The notes under the pieces: model-generated
Seen by the model: the letters and a program-made list of their open reading frames with translations, nothing else
Database searches by the model: none
Told to the model about the DNA's origin: nothing
Made by a program: the position numbers and the translations under genes
In this document: one piece after another, positions 34,791-43,393 of the stretch
Numbering within the stretch: position 1 is the stretch's first letter
Layout of the letters: every line of letters starts with the position of its first letter
Source: an uncultured Methylomonas sp.
GTDB lineage: Bacteria > Pseudomonadota > Gammaproteobacteria > Methylococcales > Methylomonadaceae
DNA length: 53,384 bases
Assembly (NCBI GenBank): GCA_936941155.1
Contig: CAKZJE010000121.1
Coordinates: forward strand, 1 to 53,384
Reading direction: 5' to 3'

Positions 34791-35792
34791 ATGATTGATT
34801 ATCAAAGCTTTCAAGACAAAAAAATCTTAATCACGGGCGGCATTGGCTTTATTGGCTCAAATTTAGCGCGTCGCTTGGTGTCATGCGGAGCAAAAGTTAC
34901 CTTGGTGGATAGTTTGATTCCCATGTACGGCGGCAATTTGCAAAATATCGCTGACATCAAAGAGCAAGTTACCGTCAATATCAGCGATGTGCGCGACGCT
35001 TTTTCAATGGCGTATCTTGTTCAAAATCAAGATTATTTATTTAATCTTGCAGGGCAAACTAGCCATCTCGATTCAATGACCAACCCGCAAGCCGATTTAG
35101 ATATTAACGCTGCCGCGCAACTTTCCATTTTAGAAGCCTGTCGCCAACATAATCCGCAAATTAAAATTGTTTTTGCCAGCACACGGCAAATTTATGGCAA
35201 ACCGGAATATTTGCCAGTGGATGAAGCGCATCCAATTCGCCCCGTAGATGTAAACGGAATCAATAAGTTAGCAGGCGAGTGGTATCACCTGCTGTATAAC
35301 AATGTGTATGGCATTCAAGCTTGTGCGTTGCGCTTGACCAATACTTATGGCCCTGGAATGCGGGTGAAAGATGCCAAACAAACGTTTTTAGGGATTTGGC
35401 TAAAAAATCTGATTGAAGGCAAACCTGTATTGGTGTTCGGTGACGGTCTGCAATTGCGAGATTTTAATTATATTGATGATGTGGTGGACGCATTGCTGAT
35501 GGCGGCGTTAAGTTCGCAGGTGAATGGGCAAGTGTTTAATCTCGGCAGCAAAGAAGTGGTGAATCTCAAACAACTGGCGCAAATGTTGTGCGACTTAAAA
35601 CCTGCGGCAAGTTATGAGATCGTGCCATTTCCACCGGAGCGCAAAGCCATTGATATTGGTGATTATTATAGTAATTACGACAAATTCACCGCGACTTTAG
35701 GCTGGGAGCCAAAAATTAATTTAGAACAAGGTTTAAAAAGCTGTCTTGATTATTATCAACAACATCAGCAAGCCTATTGGAGTGCCGCATGA
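34791..35792 (+). CDS. NAD-dependent epimerase/dehydratase without the catalytic Tyr
   Basis: A 333-residue extended SDR. KKILITGGIGFIGSNLARRL is the NAD site, FASTRQIYGKP the Ser-region and CALRLTNTYGPGMRVKDA the sugar-binding part. Where the family has Tyr-x3-Lys it reads N155-GIN-K159 (DVNGINKLAGEW). I recall a subgroup with this same DVNGINK motif, so it is probably a family trait and not damage. It starts directly after the previous stop and shares an ATGA overlap with the next aminotransferase, so the two probably act on one nucleotide sugar. Confidence 0.8.
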   Translation: MIDYQSFQDKKILITGGIGFIGSNLARRLVSCGAKVTLVDSLIPMYGGNLQNIADIKEQVTVNISDVRDAFSMAYLVQNQDYLFNLAGQTSHLDSMTNPQADLDINAAAQLSILEACRQHNPQIKIVFASTRQIYGKPEYLPVDEAHPIRPVDVNGINKLAGEWYHLLYNNVYGIQACALRLTNTYGPGMRVKDAKQTFLGIWLKNLIEGKPVLVFGDGLQLRDFNYIDDVVDALLMAALSSQVNGQVFNLGSKEVVNLKQLAQMLCDLKPAASYEIVPFPPERKAIDIGDYYSNYDKFTATLGWEPKINLEQGLKSCLDYYQQHQQAYWSAA

Positions 35793-36886
35793 TTTTAATG
35801 AATGATTTTAAAGCCGAACCGGAAGAGCTGCGGCTAGCACAATTAAGCGCGGTTGACAGAGTGTTGCGTTCCGGTTGGTATGTGCTTGGCAACGAAGTCA
35901 AAACCTTTGAGGCAGAATGGGCGCAGCGTTGCGCAATGCCTTATGCAATTGGCGTTGGTAATGGCATGGATGCCATTGAAATTGGTCTGCGAGCTTTGGG
36001 AATTGGCGCAGGTGATGAAGTGATTACCACACCGATGACTGCCTTTGCGACGGTGTTGGCAGTTTTGCGAGCAGGCGCAATTCCTGTATTAGCAGATATT
36101 AATCCTGAAACCGCTTTATTAGACCCCGCCAGTGTAGAACGTTGCATCAGTGCAAAAACCAAAGCGGTGTTGCTAGTGCATTTGTACGGACAAATTCGTG
36201 ACATGGAATCATGGACTGCATTATGCGAAACACACGGCATTGCCTTATTAGAAGATTGTGCGCAAGCGCATTTAGCACAATGGAACGGTAAAACAGCAGG
36301 CAGTTTTGGGCAATTCGGCGCGTATAGTTTTTATCCGACCAAAAATTTAGGCGCGTTAGGCGATGCCGGAGCGTTGGTTTGCAATGATGAAACTATCGCA
36401 CAGCAAGCAGGAATACTGCGTAATTATGGACAAAGTGTGCGTTATTATCACACCGAATTAGGCTTAAACAGCCGTTTAGACGAAATACAAGCGGCGTTGT
36501 TGCGGGTTAGATTAGAAAAGTTGCCTGAATTTACCCAACGGCGGCGTGAAATTGCGCAAGCCTACCGCGAGAAAATCAACAATCCACACATTCAATTATT
36601 AGCCGCACCGCTCCAAGAGACAAGCCATGTGTATCATTTATTTGTGTTGCTTTGCCCAGAACGAGAGCGATTAGCCAATTATTTAAAAGCCAACGGCGTG
36701 GAAAATTATGTGCATTATCCTGTGCCGGTGCATTTTCAAACACCTTGTAAAGAATTGCGCTGCGATCCCAACGGTTTACCCGCCGCTGAATTTCATGCCG
36801 CCAACTGTCTTTCCATTCCTTGTCATCCGCAAATGAGCGATGCCGATATTGCCACTGTAATTGCTGCCATCAATGCTTTCCACTAA
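35789..36886 (+). CDS. DegT/DnrJ/EryC1/StrS sugar aminotransferase
   Basis: A 365-residue PLP enzyme. LRSGWYVLGNEVKTFEAEWA starts the fold as in WecE/FdtB-type enzymes, VGNGMDAIEIGLRALGIG is the PLP phosphate region, and YSFYPTKNLGALGDAGALV carries the PLP lysine. YGQSVRYYHTELGLNSRLDE is typical. Start ATG 35789 overlaps the previous stop (ATGA). It likely makes an amino-deoxy sugar from the product of the SDR before it. Confidence 0.9.
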   Translation: MILMNDFKAEPEELRLAQLSAVDRVLRSGWYVLGNEVKTFEAEWAQRCAMPYAIGVGNGMDAIEIGLRALGIGAGDEVITTPMTAFATVLAVLRAGAIPVLADINPETALLDPASVERCISAKTKAVLLVHLYGQIRDMESWTALCETHGIALLEDCAQAHLAQWNGKTAGSFGQFGAYSFYPTKNLGALGDAGALVCNDETIAQQAGILRNYGQSVRYYHTELGLNSRLDEIQAALLRVRLEKLPEFTQRRREIAQAYREKINNPHIQLLAAPLQETSHVYHLFVLLCPERERLANYLKANGVENYVHYPVPVHFQTPCKELRCDPNGLPAAEFHAANCLSIPCHPQMSDADIATVIAAINAFH

Positions 36887-37865
36887 TTCAAAAAATCCTG
36901 TTGAACATTTTGTCACCTTATTCGACAACAACTTTTTGCCCGTCGGCTTGTGTTTACACGCATCGCTGCTGAAACAATCTAGCTCGTTTCATCTGTGGAT
37001 TGTGTGTATGGATGAATTGGTTGCGCAAAATTTGCAGAAACTTTCCTTACCGCACGTCAGTTTAATTCCTGTTAGTGAAGTGGAAGACAGCCGTTTGCTT
37101 GCAGTGAAACCTACCCGCAGTCGCGGTGAATATTGCTGGACGTTGACTTCGTTTACCCCACAATTTGTGTTTGAGCGACAGCCGGATGTGCAGCGCGTCA
37201 CTTATTTAGACGCAGATTTATTTTTCTTTGCTGATCCAAAACTATTGCTGGATGAGTTTGAAAATTCCGGCAGACATGTGTTGATTACTGAACACGCTTA
37301 CGATCCGCGTTATCAACGCTTTGGACGCGCCGAGCGTTCTGGCAGATTTTGTGTGCAATTTATGACCTTTCGGCAAACGCCAGAAAGCGCGAAAGTCATG
37401 CACTGGTGGCAAGACCGCTGTTTAGAATGGTGCTACGCCAGAGCGGAAGACGGCAAATTTGGCGATCAAAAATATCTCGATCAATGGCCTGTGCTGTTTG
37501 CAGAAGAAATCCACATTTTGGCACAAATGCACAAAACCCTCGCGCCTTGGAATGTGCGTTATTTTGCCGAGCAAGGGCAGGGCAGCATAAATCCAGTTTT
37601 CTATCATTTTCACGGACTTAGGATTATTTCACCAACGCAAGTGCAGTTGTATTCGGGCTATCAAGTAGGAAAGGCTGCTGAATTTATTTATCAAACTTTT
37701 CTTGCCAGCTTGCTTGAAAATATAGCGATCATGCGCAGCAACACTATTCCGCTGCCGTGTTTGCCACTGCGAAAAGACTTTTTAGGGCGTTGTTTGGCTT
37801 TGAAACGTAAGTTTTGGGACGGCGAAGCCTTTGCAAACATTCCTAGCGTAGAATCCGCACTGTGA
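36873..37865 (+). CDS. Glycosyltransferase, GT8-like nucleotide-sugar fold
   Basis: A 330-residue protein. VTLFDNNFLPVGLCLHASLL and VTYLDADLFFFADP, with the metal-binding DxD, fit GT8-like/nucleotide-diphospho-sugar transferases. KFGDQKYLDQWPVLF and NPVFYHFHGL are conserved in this group. ATG 36873 overlaps the previous gene by 14 bases; the frame extends to TTG 36861. The acceptor is unknown. Confidence 0.75.
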   Translation: MLSTNSKNPVEHFVTLFDNNFLPVGLCLHASLLKQSSSFHLWIVCMDELVAQNLQKLSLPHVSLIPVSEVEDSRLLAVKPTRSRGEYCWTLTSFTPQFVFERQPDVQRVTYLDADLFFFADPKLLLDEFENSGRHVLITEHAYDPRYQRFGRAERSGRFCVQFMTFRQTPESAKVMHWWQDRCLEWCYARAEDGKFGDQKYLDQWPVLFAEEIHILAQMHKTLAPWNVRYFAEQGQGSINPVFYHFHGLRIISPTQVQLYSGYQVGKAAEFIYQTFLASLLENIAIMRSNTIPLPCLPLRKDFLGRCLALKRKFWDGEAFANIPSVESAL

Positions 37866-38692
37866 TAAACTCAGCAAATACAAGCACTTATTTAGAAGGC
37901 GGACTGCGCACACAAGGCGCACAAAAGCAATCCACGCCTGAAAAACCATTAATTTCGGTGATTACTGTTGTGTTTAATGGCGCAGAAACTTTGCGCGACA
38001 CCATTGAAAGCGTTGCCATGCAAGGCTATGAAAACGTTGAACATATTGTGCTCGATGGCGGCTCAACGGATGGCACGGTTGAAATTTTACAAGAATATAA
38101 TCATCAACTTGCGTATTGGCGCAGCGAAAAAGACAGCGGTATTTACGATGCCATGAACAAAGGCATTGCGTTGGCTACAGGTGAGTATATTGGCATGTTG
38201 AATGCGGATGATCTGTTTGCCGATAACGAAGTTTTGCAAAATATTGTAGATAAATTTCAGCAAACTTCCGCCGATGCGGTTTTTTCCTGTTTGAATATCG
38301 TTGCGCAACAAAACGTACAAAAAATTATTCGTAAATATCGCGTGGCAAAACTTAACTCTATCTTGCTGCGGATTGGGGTGATGCCTGCGCATCCGACGTT
38401 TTATTGCAAAAAATCGTGCTATCAACAAGCCGGATTGTATAAAACCGATTACAAAATTGCCGCCGATTTTGAAATGTTGGCAAGATTATGTTTAAAACAG
38501 CAGATTTCTTGGGCATTTTTGGATAAAGTCACCGTCACCATGCGAGCCGGCGGCGTGAGTACGCGCGGCTTAAAAGCCAGCATCAAACTCAATCGAGAAA
38601 TTATCCGCGCTTGTAAAGAAAATGATTTATATAGCAATTTTTTGTTTTTATTCTTAAAAATTCCACTTCGCTTGTTTGAGTTAATTCGCTAA
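37862..38692 (+). CDS. GT2-family glycosyltransferase
   Basis: A 276-residue GT-A enzyme of the WcaA/PGL type. PLISVITVVFNGAETLRDTI starts the fold, IVLDGGSTDGTVEIL is the hallmark, and YIGMLNADDLFADNEVL carries the DDD-like metal site. The C-terminal segment is basic and helical, ending in a hydrophobic stretch. The GTG start overlaps the previous stop (GTGA). It is the last gene of the glycan cluster; ten bases separate it from tusD. Confidence 0.9.
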   Translation: MINSANTSTYLEGGLRTQGAQKQSTPEKPLISVITVVFNGAETLRDTIESVAMQGYENVEHIVLDGGSTDGTVEILQEYNHQLAYWRSEKDSGIYDAMNKGIALATGEYIGMLNADDLFADNEVLQNIVDKFQQTSADAVFSCLNIVAQQNVQKIIRKYRVAKLNSILLRIGVMPAHPTFYCKKSCYQQAGLYKTDYKIAADFEMLARLCLKQQISWAFLDKVTVTMRAGGVSTRGLKASIKLNREIIRACKENDLYSNFLFLFLKIPLRLFELIR

Positions 38693-38702
38693 AAATCACC
38701 CA

Positions 38703-39089
38703 ATGAAATACGCCATTCAAATTCAGTCCAGTCCTTATTCATCCAATCGAGGACTTACTGCTTATCACTTTATCAACGCAGCCTTAGCCGCTAATCATCA
38801 AATCTTTCGAATTTTTTTTTATCAAGATGGAATTTATCATGGCTTTAGATACGCCACGCCACCCGATGATGAGTTTAATCTGACGCAAAAATGGTCTGAA
38901 CTGGCGCGCGAAAACAACATAGATTTAGTTGTTTGTATTTCAGCCGCACAGCGACGCGGTTTGTTGCATTTCGATGAAGCGCGGCGACAAGGCAAACAAG
39001 ATAATGATGTCGCAGAAGGTTTTCGGATTTCCGGTTTAGGGCAATTGGTGGAAGCAACGCTGGAAGCTGATTGTTTGCTGGTGTTTTAA
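38703..39089 (+). CDS. tusD: TusD/DsrE sulfurtransferase subunit
   Basis: A 128-residue DsrE-fold protein that accepts persulfide sulfur. LVVCISAAQRRG carries Cys78, the position of the active cysteine in E. coli TusD, and RISGLGQLVEATLEADCLLVF is the usual end. In TusBCD the sulfur goes to TusE and tRNA thiouridine; in sulfur oxidisers the similar DsrEFH works with DsrC. tusC follows three bases later. Confidence 0.9.
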   Translation: MKYAIQIQSSPYSSNRGLTAYHFINAALAANHQIFRIFFYQDGIYHGFRYATPPDDEFNLTQKWSELARENNIDLVVCISAAQRRGLLHFDEARRQGKQDNDVAEGFRISGLGQLVEATLEADCLLVF

Positions 39090-39092
39090 AGA

Positions 39093-39449
39093 ATGAAAAG
39101 TTATTTATTTGTGTTACGTTCCGCCCCGCACAGTGGTTGTGCGCTGCAAGAAATGCTGGATATTATTCTCATTACTGCCGCTTTTGAGCAAAAAGTTGCG
39201 TTGTTATTGCTCGATGATGCTGTTTTTGCGTTAAAAGTGCATCAGCAACCAGAAAAACAGGCGATAAAAGATACAGCAGCGATTTTTAAAGCGTTGGAAA
39301 TGTATGATGTGGAAGATATTTTTTTGGAAGCACAATCTTTGCAAGAACGGCGTTTAACCGTTGCGGATTTAAGTTTGCCTGTGCAAGAAATTCAGCGCGA
39401 AAATATTGCCGCTGTCATGCAGCAGTATGATATTGTCTTTTCAGGCTAA
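39093..39449 (+). CDS. tusC: TusC/DsrF-like protein
   Basis: A 118-residue DsrF-fold subunit. SYLFVLRSAPHSGCALQEML is the family start and ALLLLDDAVFALKVHQQP the conserved strand-turn. It would form the hetero-complex with TusD. The usual third subunit gene, tusB/dsrH, does not follow; 39450-39988 has no frame resembling it. Confidence 0.85.
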   Translation: MKSYLFVLRSAPHSGCALQEMLDIILITAAFEQKVALLLLDDAVFALKVHQQPEKQAIKDTAAIFKALEMYDVEDIFLEAQSLQERRLTVADLSLPVQEIQRENIAAVMQQYDIVFSG

Positions 39450-39663
39450 GAAAAAATAATTGCCCAACTTAAAGCAGTGATTGAATTGAAAAATTGCTGT
39501 TTTTGCATAATGATTTTAGAGTTAAAACGATTTTTTGTACTCTACCTAGCAACAACTCTGATGTAAACGGTAACTGAAAAAATGCCGGTGTTTATTCTGA
39601 TTATTTAATAACGTTGTAAGCGACTGTATTTTCTTTCCTTTGGGAAAATGCACCATCTATCAT

Positions 39664-39836
39664 CAACGCAGTTTGGTGTAAACTAAAATGCGTTGTTTCA
39701 AATTATTAGGCGAGCAAATAGTGGTTAACAATTTTGTTCGTCAGGTCACAGAATTACAAATTTGGGCAACCCTTTTAAACTGTTTTATTTTGAAGCACTC
39801 ATAATTGTTGTTATGGCTTCATGTTATTAGGGTTGC
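39664..39836 (+). ncRNA. Possible structured RNA, class unknown
   Basis: Within the 540-bp gap after tusC three stems follow one another: CAACGCA/TGCGTTG (39664-39670 and 39689-39695) with an inner GTTT/AAAC; GGCGAGCAAA/TTTGTTCGTC (39709-39718 and 39733-39742); and GCAACCC/GGGTTGC (39766-39772 and 39830-39836). I do not recognise a known class. It could be a leader or a small RNA. The remaining parts of 39450-39988 are AT-rich, with no gene seen. Confidence 0.3.
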
Positions 39837-39988
39837 AGAAGTTCAGCGCGATTTTTATTTCTACAACACAGTCTTTATTTTTACAAAAAAAACATTAGAA
39901 GCAAAAAATTTATAATTGCGTAACATTATGCTTACATAATATCCTTTAGTATCATATTTAATCTTAACCATAACTCTCTAAAATAAAC

Positions 39989-41335
39989 ATGAAAATTTTT
40001 ATACAAATTGTAGTGGTATTATTAACTTTATCTCAAGCTCCTATTATTCATGCAAAAAATTTTTATATAGACCCTATAAAAGGAAATATTGCAGGTGATG
40101 GTTCGGCAAATAATCCTTGGAAGACTTTAGAAGAAGTTATTAACTCACGTTTAATTGAAACTAAAGATGTATTAGGGACGTTTGTTAATCAAGGAGCTCC
40201 GATTAAAGCAGGTGATACCATTGTATTAAAATCAGGTTATCATGGCTTTATTCAAATTAAAAACGCTTTTAATGATAATTATATTACTGTAACACCTGCT
40301 TATAATGAAAAACCTATAATTAGTGGGTTAGATATTATATCAGCTAAAAATTGGAAGTTTTCTCGTTTAACCATTAGCCCTGTATTTTCTGCAATAGGAA
40401 TTAAATCAAACTCAATTGTGACTATAGGTGAAAACAATTATTTAGGTGATACCAGTAATATTTATTTAACAGACTCAAGCATTTATTCATTTAGTGAAGC
40501 ACCAGAAACATTAACAAGTGCAGATTGGATTGCAAAGGCAAAAACAGCCGTCACTATGGGCAGAAATGCAAAAAACTTGTATGTCATTAATAACTATATC
40601 AATAACGTATCTTTTGGGATTAATATGATAAGTCCTTATTCACGCATTCAAAATAACGTTATTACTGATTTTTGTATGGATGGAATAAGAGCTGTAGCAA
40701 ATAACATTGTGGTTGAGGATAATGTTATTAAAAATAATTATGTTATTGATGCAAATCATCCTGATGGAATTCAAGGTTTTTCTTTTAACCCACAAATGAA
40801 CTTAGCTAATGTATCAGTGATTGGCAATATAGTTTTAAACAGAGATAAAAAAATAAAGTTAGTCGCAGGTAATCTGCTTGTGAACTCTTATTCAGAGACT
40901 ATGCAAGGAATTGGTTTTTTTGATGGCCCTGTTACGAATGTCCAAATTAAAAACAATATTGTGATGTCTTTTACTTGGCAGGGAATTGGGCTTTATGATT
41001 CAATTAACGGGCAAATTGTGAATAATACCGTTTATACTCCAGCACAAATAACCAATGCAATTGCCAAAGTGACATTAGGGAGCAAAATTACTAATGGCAA
41101 TATTAATAATACCATAGCTAATAATGTGGCAAATGAGTATAACTTTCAAAATAGTATTGGATTAATGAGTTTTGTAAATACAAAAATTATTGCTGGTAAT
41201 GATAAGTTGTTTATGGCTGGTTTAATTACAAGGCTATCAGAAATAAATTCTAAATCTGGCAAATATCATCCTGTTGTGAATAAGCCAAGAGTTGATGATA
41301 ATTTTATTTCTATTGGGATTGCTAGTATTTTTTAA
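39989..41335 (+). CDS. Exported right-handed parallel beta-helix protein
   Basis: A 448-residue protein with a signal peptide (MKIFIQIVVVLLTLSQAPII then HAKN). FYIDPIKGNIAGDGSANNPW and KTLEEVI are the usual entry of DUF1565/PbH1 beta-helix proteins. Repeated strands such as VIKNNYVIDANHPDGIQGF, VSVIGNIVLN and VQIKNNIVMSFTWQGIGLYD follow, as in polysaccharide lyases/epimerases (NosD/AlgG-like). Catalytic residues cannot be assigned. It is clearly more AT-rich than its neighbours, which suggests transfer. It may act on the surface glycan. Confidence 0.8.
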   Translation: MKIFIQIVVVLLTLSQAPIIHAKNFYIDPIKGNIAGDGSANNPWKTLEEVINSRLIETKDVLGTFVNQGAPIKAGDTIVLKSGYHGFIQIKNAFNDNYITVTPAYNEKPIISGLDIISAKNWKFSRLTISPVFSAIGIKSNSIVTIGENNYLGDTSNIYLTDSSIYSFSEAPETLTSADWIAKAKTAVTMGRNAKNLYVINNYINNVSFGINMISPYSRIQNNVITDFCMDGIRAVANNIVVEDNVIKNNYVIDANHPDGIQGFSFNPQMNLANVSVIGNIVLNRDKKIKLVAGNLLVNSYSETMQGIGFFDGPVTNVQIKNNIVMSFTWQGIGLYDSINGQIVNNTVYTPAQITNAIAKVTLGSKITNGNINNTIANNVANEYNFQNSIGLMSFVNTKIIAGNDKLFMAGLITRLSEINSKSGKYHPVVNKPRVDDNFISIGIASIF

Positions 41336-41504
41336 TTTTTGCGTCGCAGTTAAATTACTATTTTTTGAAAATACTCAGCACTGTGATTTTAAAATACATC
41401 GTTTAAAAAAAATTAATGTATTGATTTGAAAAGGAAATATAAAAAAAATTATTTAGTTATAGATATTGTTGTATTTCTGGAGATTTGATTTAAGCCAAAC
41501 AAAA

Positions 41505-41534
41505 TTACCGATTAATTTCCGACTGTGATACTAT
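41505..41534 (+). promoter_or_regulatory. Candidate sigma-70 promoter of the small periplasmic protein
   Basis: TTACCG (41505-41510) and TACTAT (41529-41534) are separated by 18 bases, about 80 bases before the start codon. The match is moderate and unsupported by other evidence. Confidence 0.35.
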
Positions 41535-41535
41535 G

Positions 41536-41585
41536 TTTTTTGTGAGCAACGACTCAAAACATTATTGATAGCGTCTCACAAAAAA
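41536..41585. promoter_or_regulatory. 11-bp perfect inverted repeat in a leader
   Basis: TTTTTTGTGAG (41536-41546) and CTCACAAAAAA (41575-41585) enclose 28 bases and end about 29 bases before the ATG at 41615. It would sit in the 5' leader of the transcript, forming a hairpin that could control translation or RNA stability, or be a repressor site. Confidence 0.5.
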
Positions 41586-41614
41586 TATTTCTTCATATCA
41601 AGGTAACAAAACCC

Positions 41615-41998
41615 ATGAAATTACTAAAACACCTGACTCTTGCTGTGGCTATTGCTTGTTCTTTTGCTTCAGTTTCTCCAGCAATGGCTGCTGGTAAAAT
41701 AGAAAATGCTACAGCAGCGCAAGTAAAAGAAGCTGTGGAAGCTGCGATTACTAGCTCAGAGCAAGCTTTATTAGGTATGCAAAATGATGCAAATCAGGAA
41801 GTTGTGTTGCAACATATTACCTCTGCACGTCAAGAATCAAAACGCATTGAAGTGGGCAGATTAGATGTGAAACGTAATCAAGGCAGCGCGAAATTGAAAG
41901 ACGCGCGTACTGCGGTTACAAAAGGTGAAAAAGACAAAGCAATCGCTTTGTTGACTGATGCTGTTAAAATTTACCAAGAAATCAAAGCAGCTTTGTAA
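41615..41998 (+). CDS. Small exported helical protein, function unknown
   Basis: A 127-residue protein with a signal peptide (MKLLKHLTLAVAIACSFASV then SPAMAAG). The mature part is nearly all helical and charged: QVKEAVEAAITSSEQALLGM, RLDVKRNQGSAKLKDARTAV and AIALLTDAVKIYQEI, resembling a small helical bundle. AAGG lies 11 bases before the ATG. It stands alone, with its own candidate promoter and a strong terminator, so it may be well expressed. No family recognised. Confidence 0.75.
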   Translation: MKLLKHLTLAVAIACSFASVSPAMAAGKIENATAAQVKEAVEAAITSSEQALLGMQNDANQEVVLQHITSARQESKRIEVGRLDVKRNQGSAKLKDARTAVTKGEKDKAIALLTDAVKIYQEIKAAL

Positions 41999-42035
41999 AA
42001 GTGTTTGAGTAAATTCTACTGAGTTGATTTAAAAA

Positions 42036-42065
42036 ATTGTTCCCACATTTTGGTGTGGGAACAAT
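42036..42065. terminator. Bidirectional terminator between convergent genes
   Basis: ATTGTTCCCACA and TGTGGGAACAAT form a perfect 12-bp stem with a six-base loop. A-rich (left) and AAAA/TTGAT (right) flanks allow it to stop transcription from both the small periplasmic gene and thrC, which converge on it. Confidence 0.8.
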
Positions 42066-42074
42066 CAAAATTGA

Positions 42075-43160
42075 TTACATATTATCTAAAATCGCGCGTT
42101 TTACCGCATCTAAAGACGCATCAATTGTAACAGGATGCGCATCTGCACATTGGCTGATTGCTGTATCAGGATCTTTTAAGCCGTTTCCTGTTAAAGTACA
42201 AACGATTTTGCTACCTTCTGGAATTTTTCCCGCTTGAATATCACGCATTGCGCCAGCTAATGAAGCTGCTGATGCAGGCTCGCAGAAAATCCCTTCAAAC
42301 TGAGACAACAGCTTTTGTGCTGCCAAAATTTCGGTATCAGTCAAGCTATCAAACCAACCGTTTGATTCACGTTGTACATTCCACGCTAAATCCCACGATT
42401 GCGGATGACCAATCCGAATTGCAGTTGCAATTGTTTCAGGATTATCAATCATGTGACCTGCGGTAAATGGTGCTGCGCCTGCTGCTTGATAGCCACACAT
42501 GACAGGACGGGTATTCGTCACTGCTTTGTGAGTCGCGCTGTCAGTTGAGTATTCGCTGTAGCCTTTCCAATACGCCGTAATATTGCCCGCGTTGCCAACG
42601 GGTAAGCAGTGATAATCGGGTGCAAAGCCCAATTCATCCACGATTTCAAACGCAGCGGTTTTTTGTCCTTCCAAACGGAATGGATTGATTGAATTCACAA
42701 TCGTGACGGGTGCGTGGCTTGCTACTTCTTTCACTAAAGCCATGCCTCTATCAAAATTGCCATTAATTTGAATGATTTGCGCACCGTACATTAACGTTTG
42801 GGCTAATTTTCCTAAAGCAATTTTCCCTTCTGGAATCAGCACAAATGCTTTAATGCCTGCACGGACTGCATAAGCAGCGGCTGCGGCAGAAGTATTGCCT
42901 GTGGATGCACAAATAATCGCTTGGCTGCCTTCTTCAACGGCTTTGGTAACAGCCATCGTCATGCCGCGATCTTTAAATGAACCCGTTGGATTTAAGCCTT
43001 CGTATTTCACATAAATATCAACATCTTTGCCAATAATGCGTGGAATGTGGTGCAGTTGTATTAATGGCGTATTGCCCTCACCCAAACTAATTAAGCGTGT
43101 GCTTTCGCTAACGGGTAAACGATCTTTGTAGTGGGCAATTAAGCCAGTGTAATGCGTCAT
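42075..43160 (-). CDS. thrC: Threonine synthase
   Basis: A 361-residue PLP enzyme that turns O-phospho-L-homoserine into threonine. LGEGNTPLIQLHHIPR, NPTGSFKDRGMTMAVTKA (PLP lysine in GSFKDRG) and ASTGNTSAAAAAYAVRAGI are the family marks. Its short length fits the class found with many Gram-positive and some proteobacterial genomes. ATG 43160 has GGAAAAA upstream; the frame runs on to 43196 without homology. No thrA/thrB nearby. Confidence 0.92.
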   Translation of the reverse strand: MTHYTGLIAHYKDRLPVSESTRLISLGEGNTPLIQLHHIPRIIGKDVDIYVKYEGLNPTGSFKDRGMTMAVTKAVEEGSQAIICASTGNTSAAAAAYAVRAGIKAFVLIPEGKIALGKLAQTLMYGAQIIQINGNFDRGMALVKEVASHAPVTIVNSINPFRLEGQKTAAFEIVDELGFAPDYHCLPVGNAGNITAYWKGYSEYSTDSATHKAVTNTRPVMCGYQAAGAAPFTAGHMIDNPETIATAIRIGHPQSWDLAWNVQRESNGWFDSLTDTEILAAQKLLSQFEGIFCEPASAASLAGAMRDIQAGKIPEGSKIVCTLTGNGLKDPDTAISQCADAHPVTIDASLDAVKRAILDNM

Positions 43161-43393
43161 AGTTTTTCCAAATTTTAAAGTGGTTATTTTTTTCATCGCT
43201 GCTACGCAAATTTTTTATCTAAAAATATGTGTGTGGGAAGCGATTGTGCTGATTAATTACTCTCAAACTCTGTAATTATGCCATTAGTGTGACAGTTTCT
43301 GAAAATTGACTTTTTGTGAAAGAAAGTCGAGTTTTGAAATTTAACAGTTTACGCGAAACAATTTCGTAATTTTTTTAGTCGTTTGCTATCACC

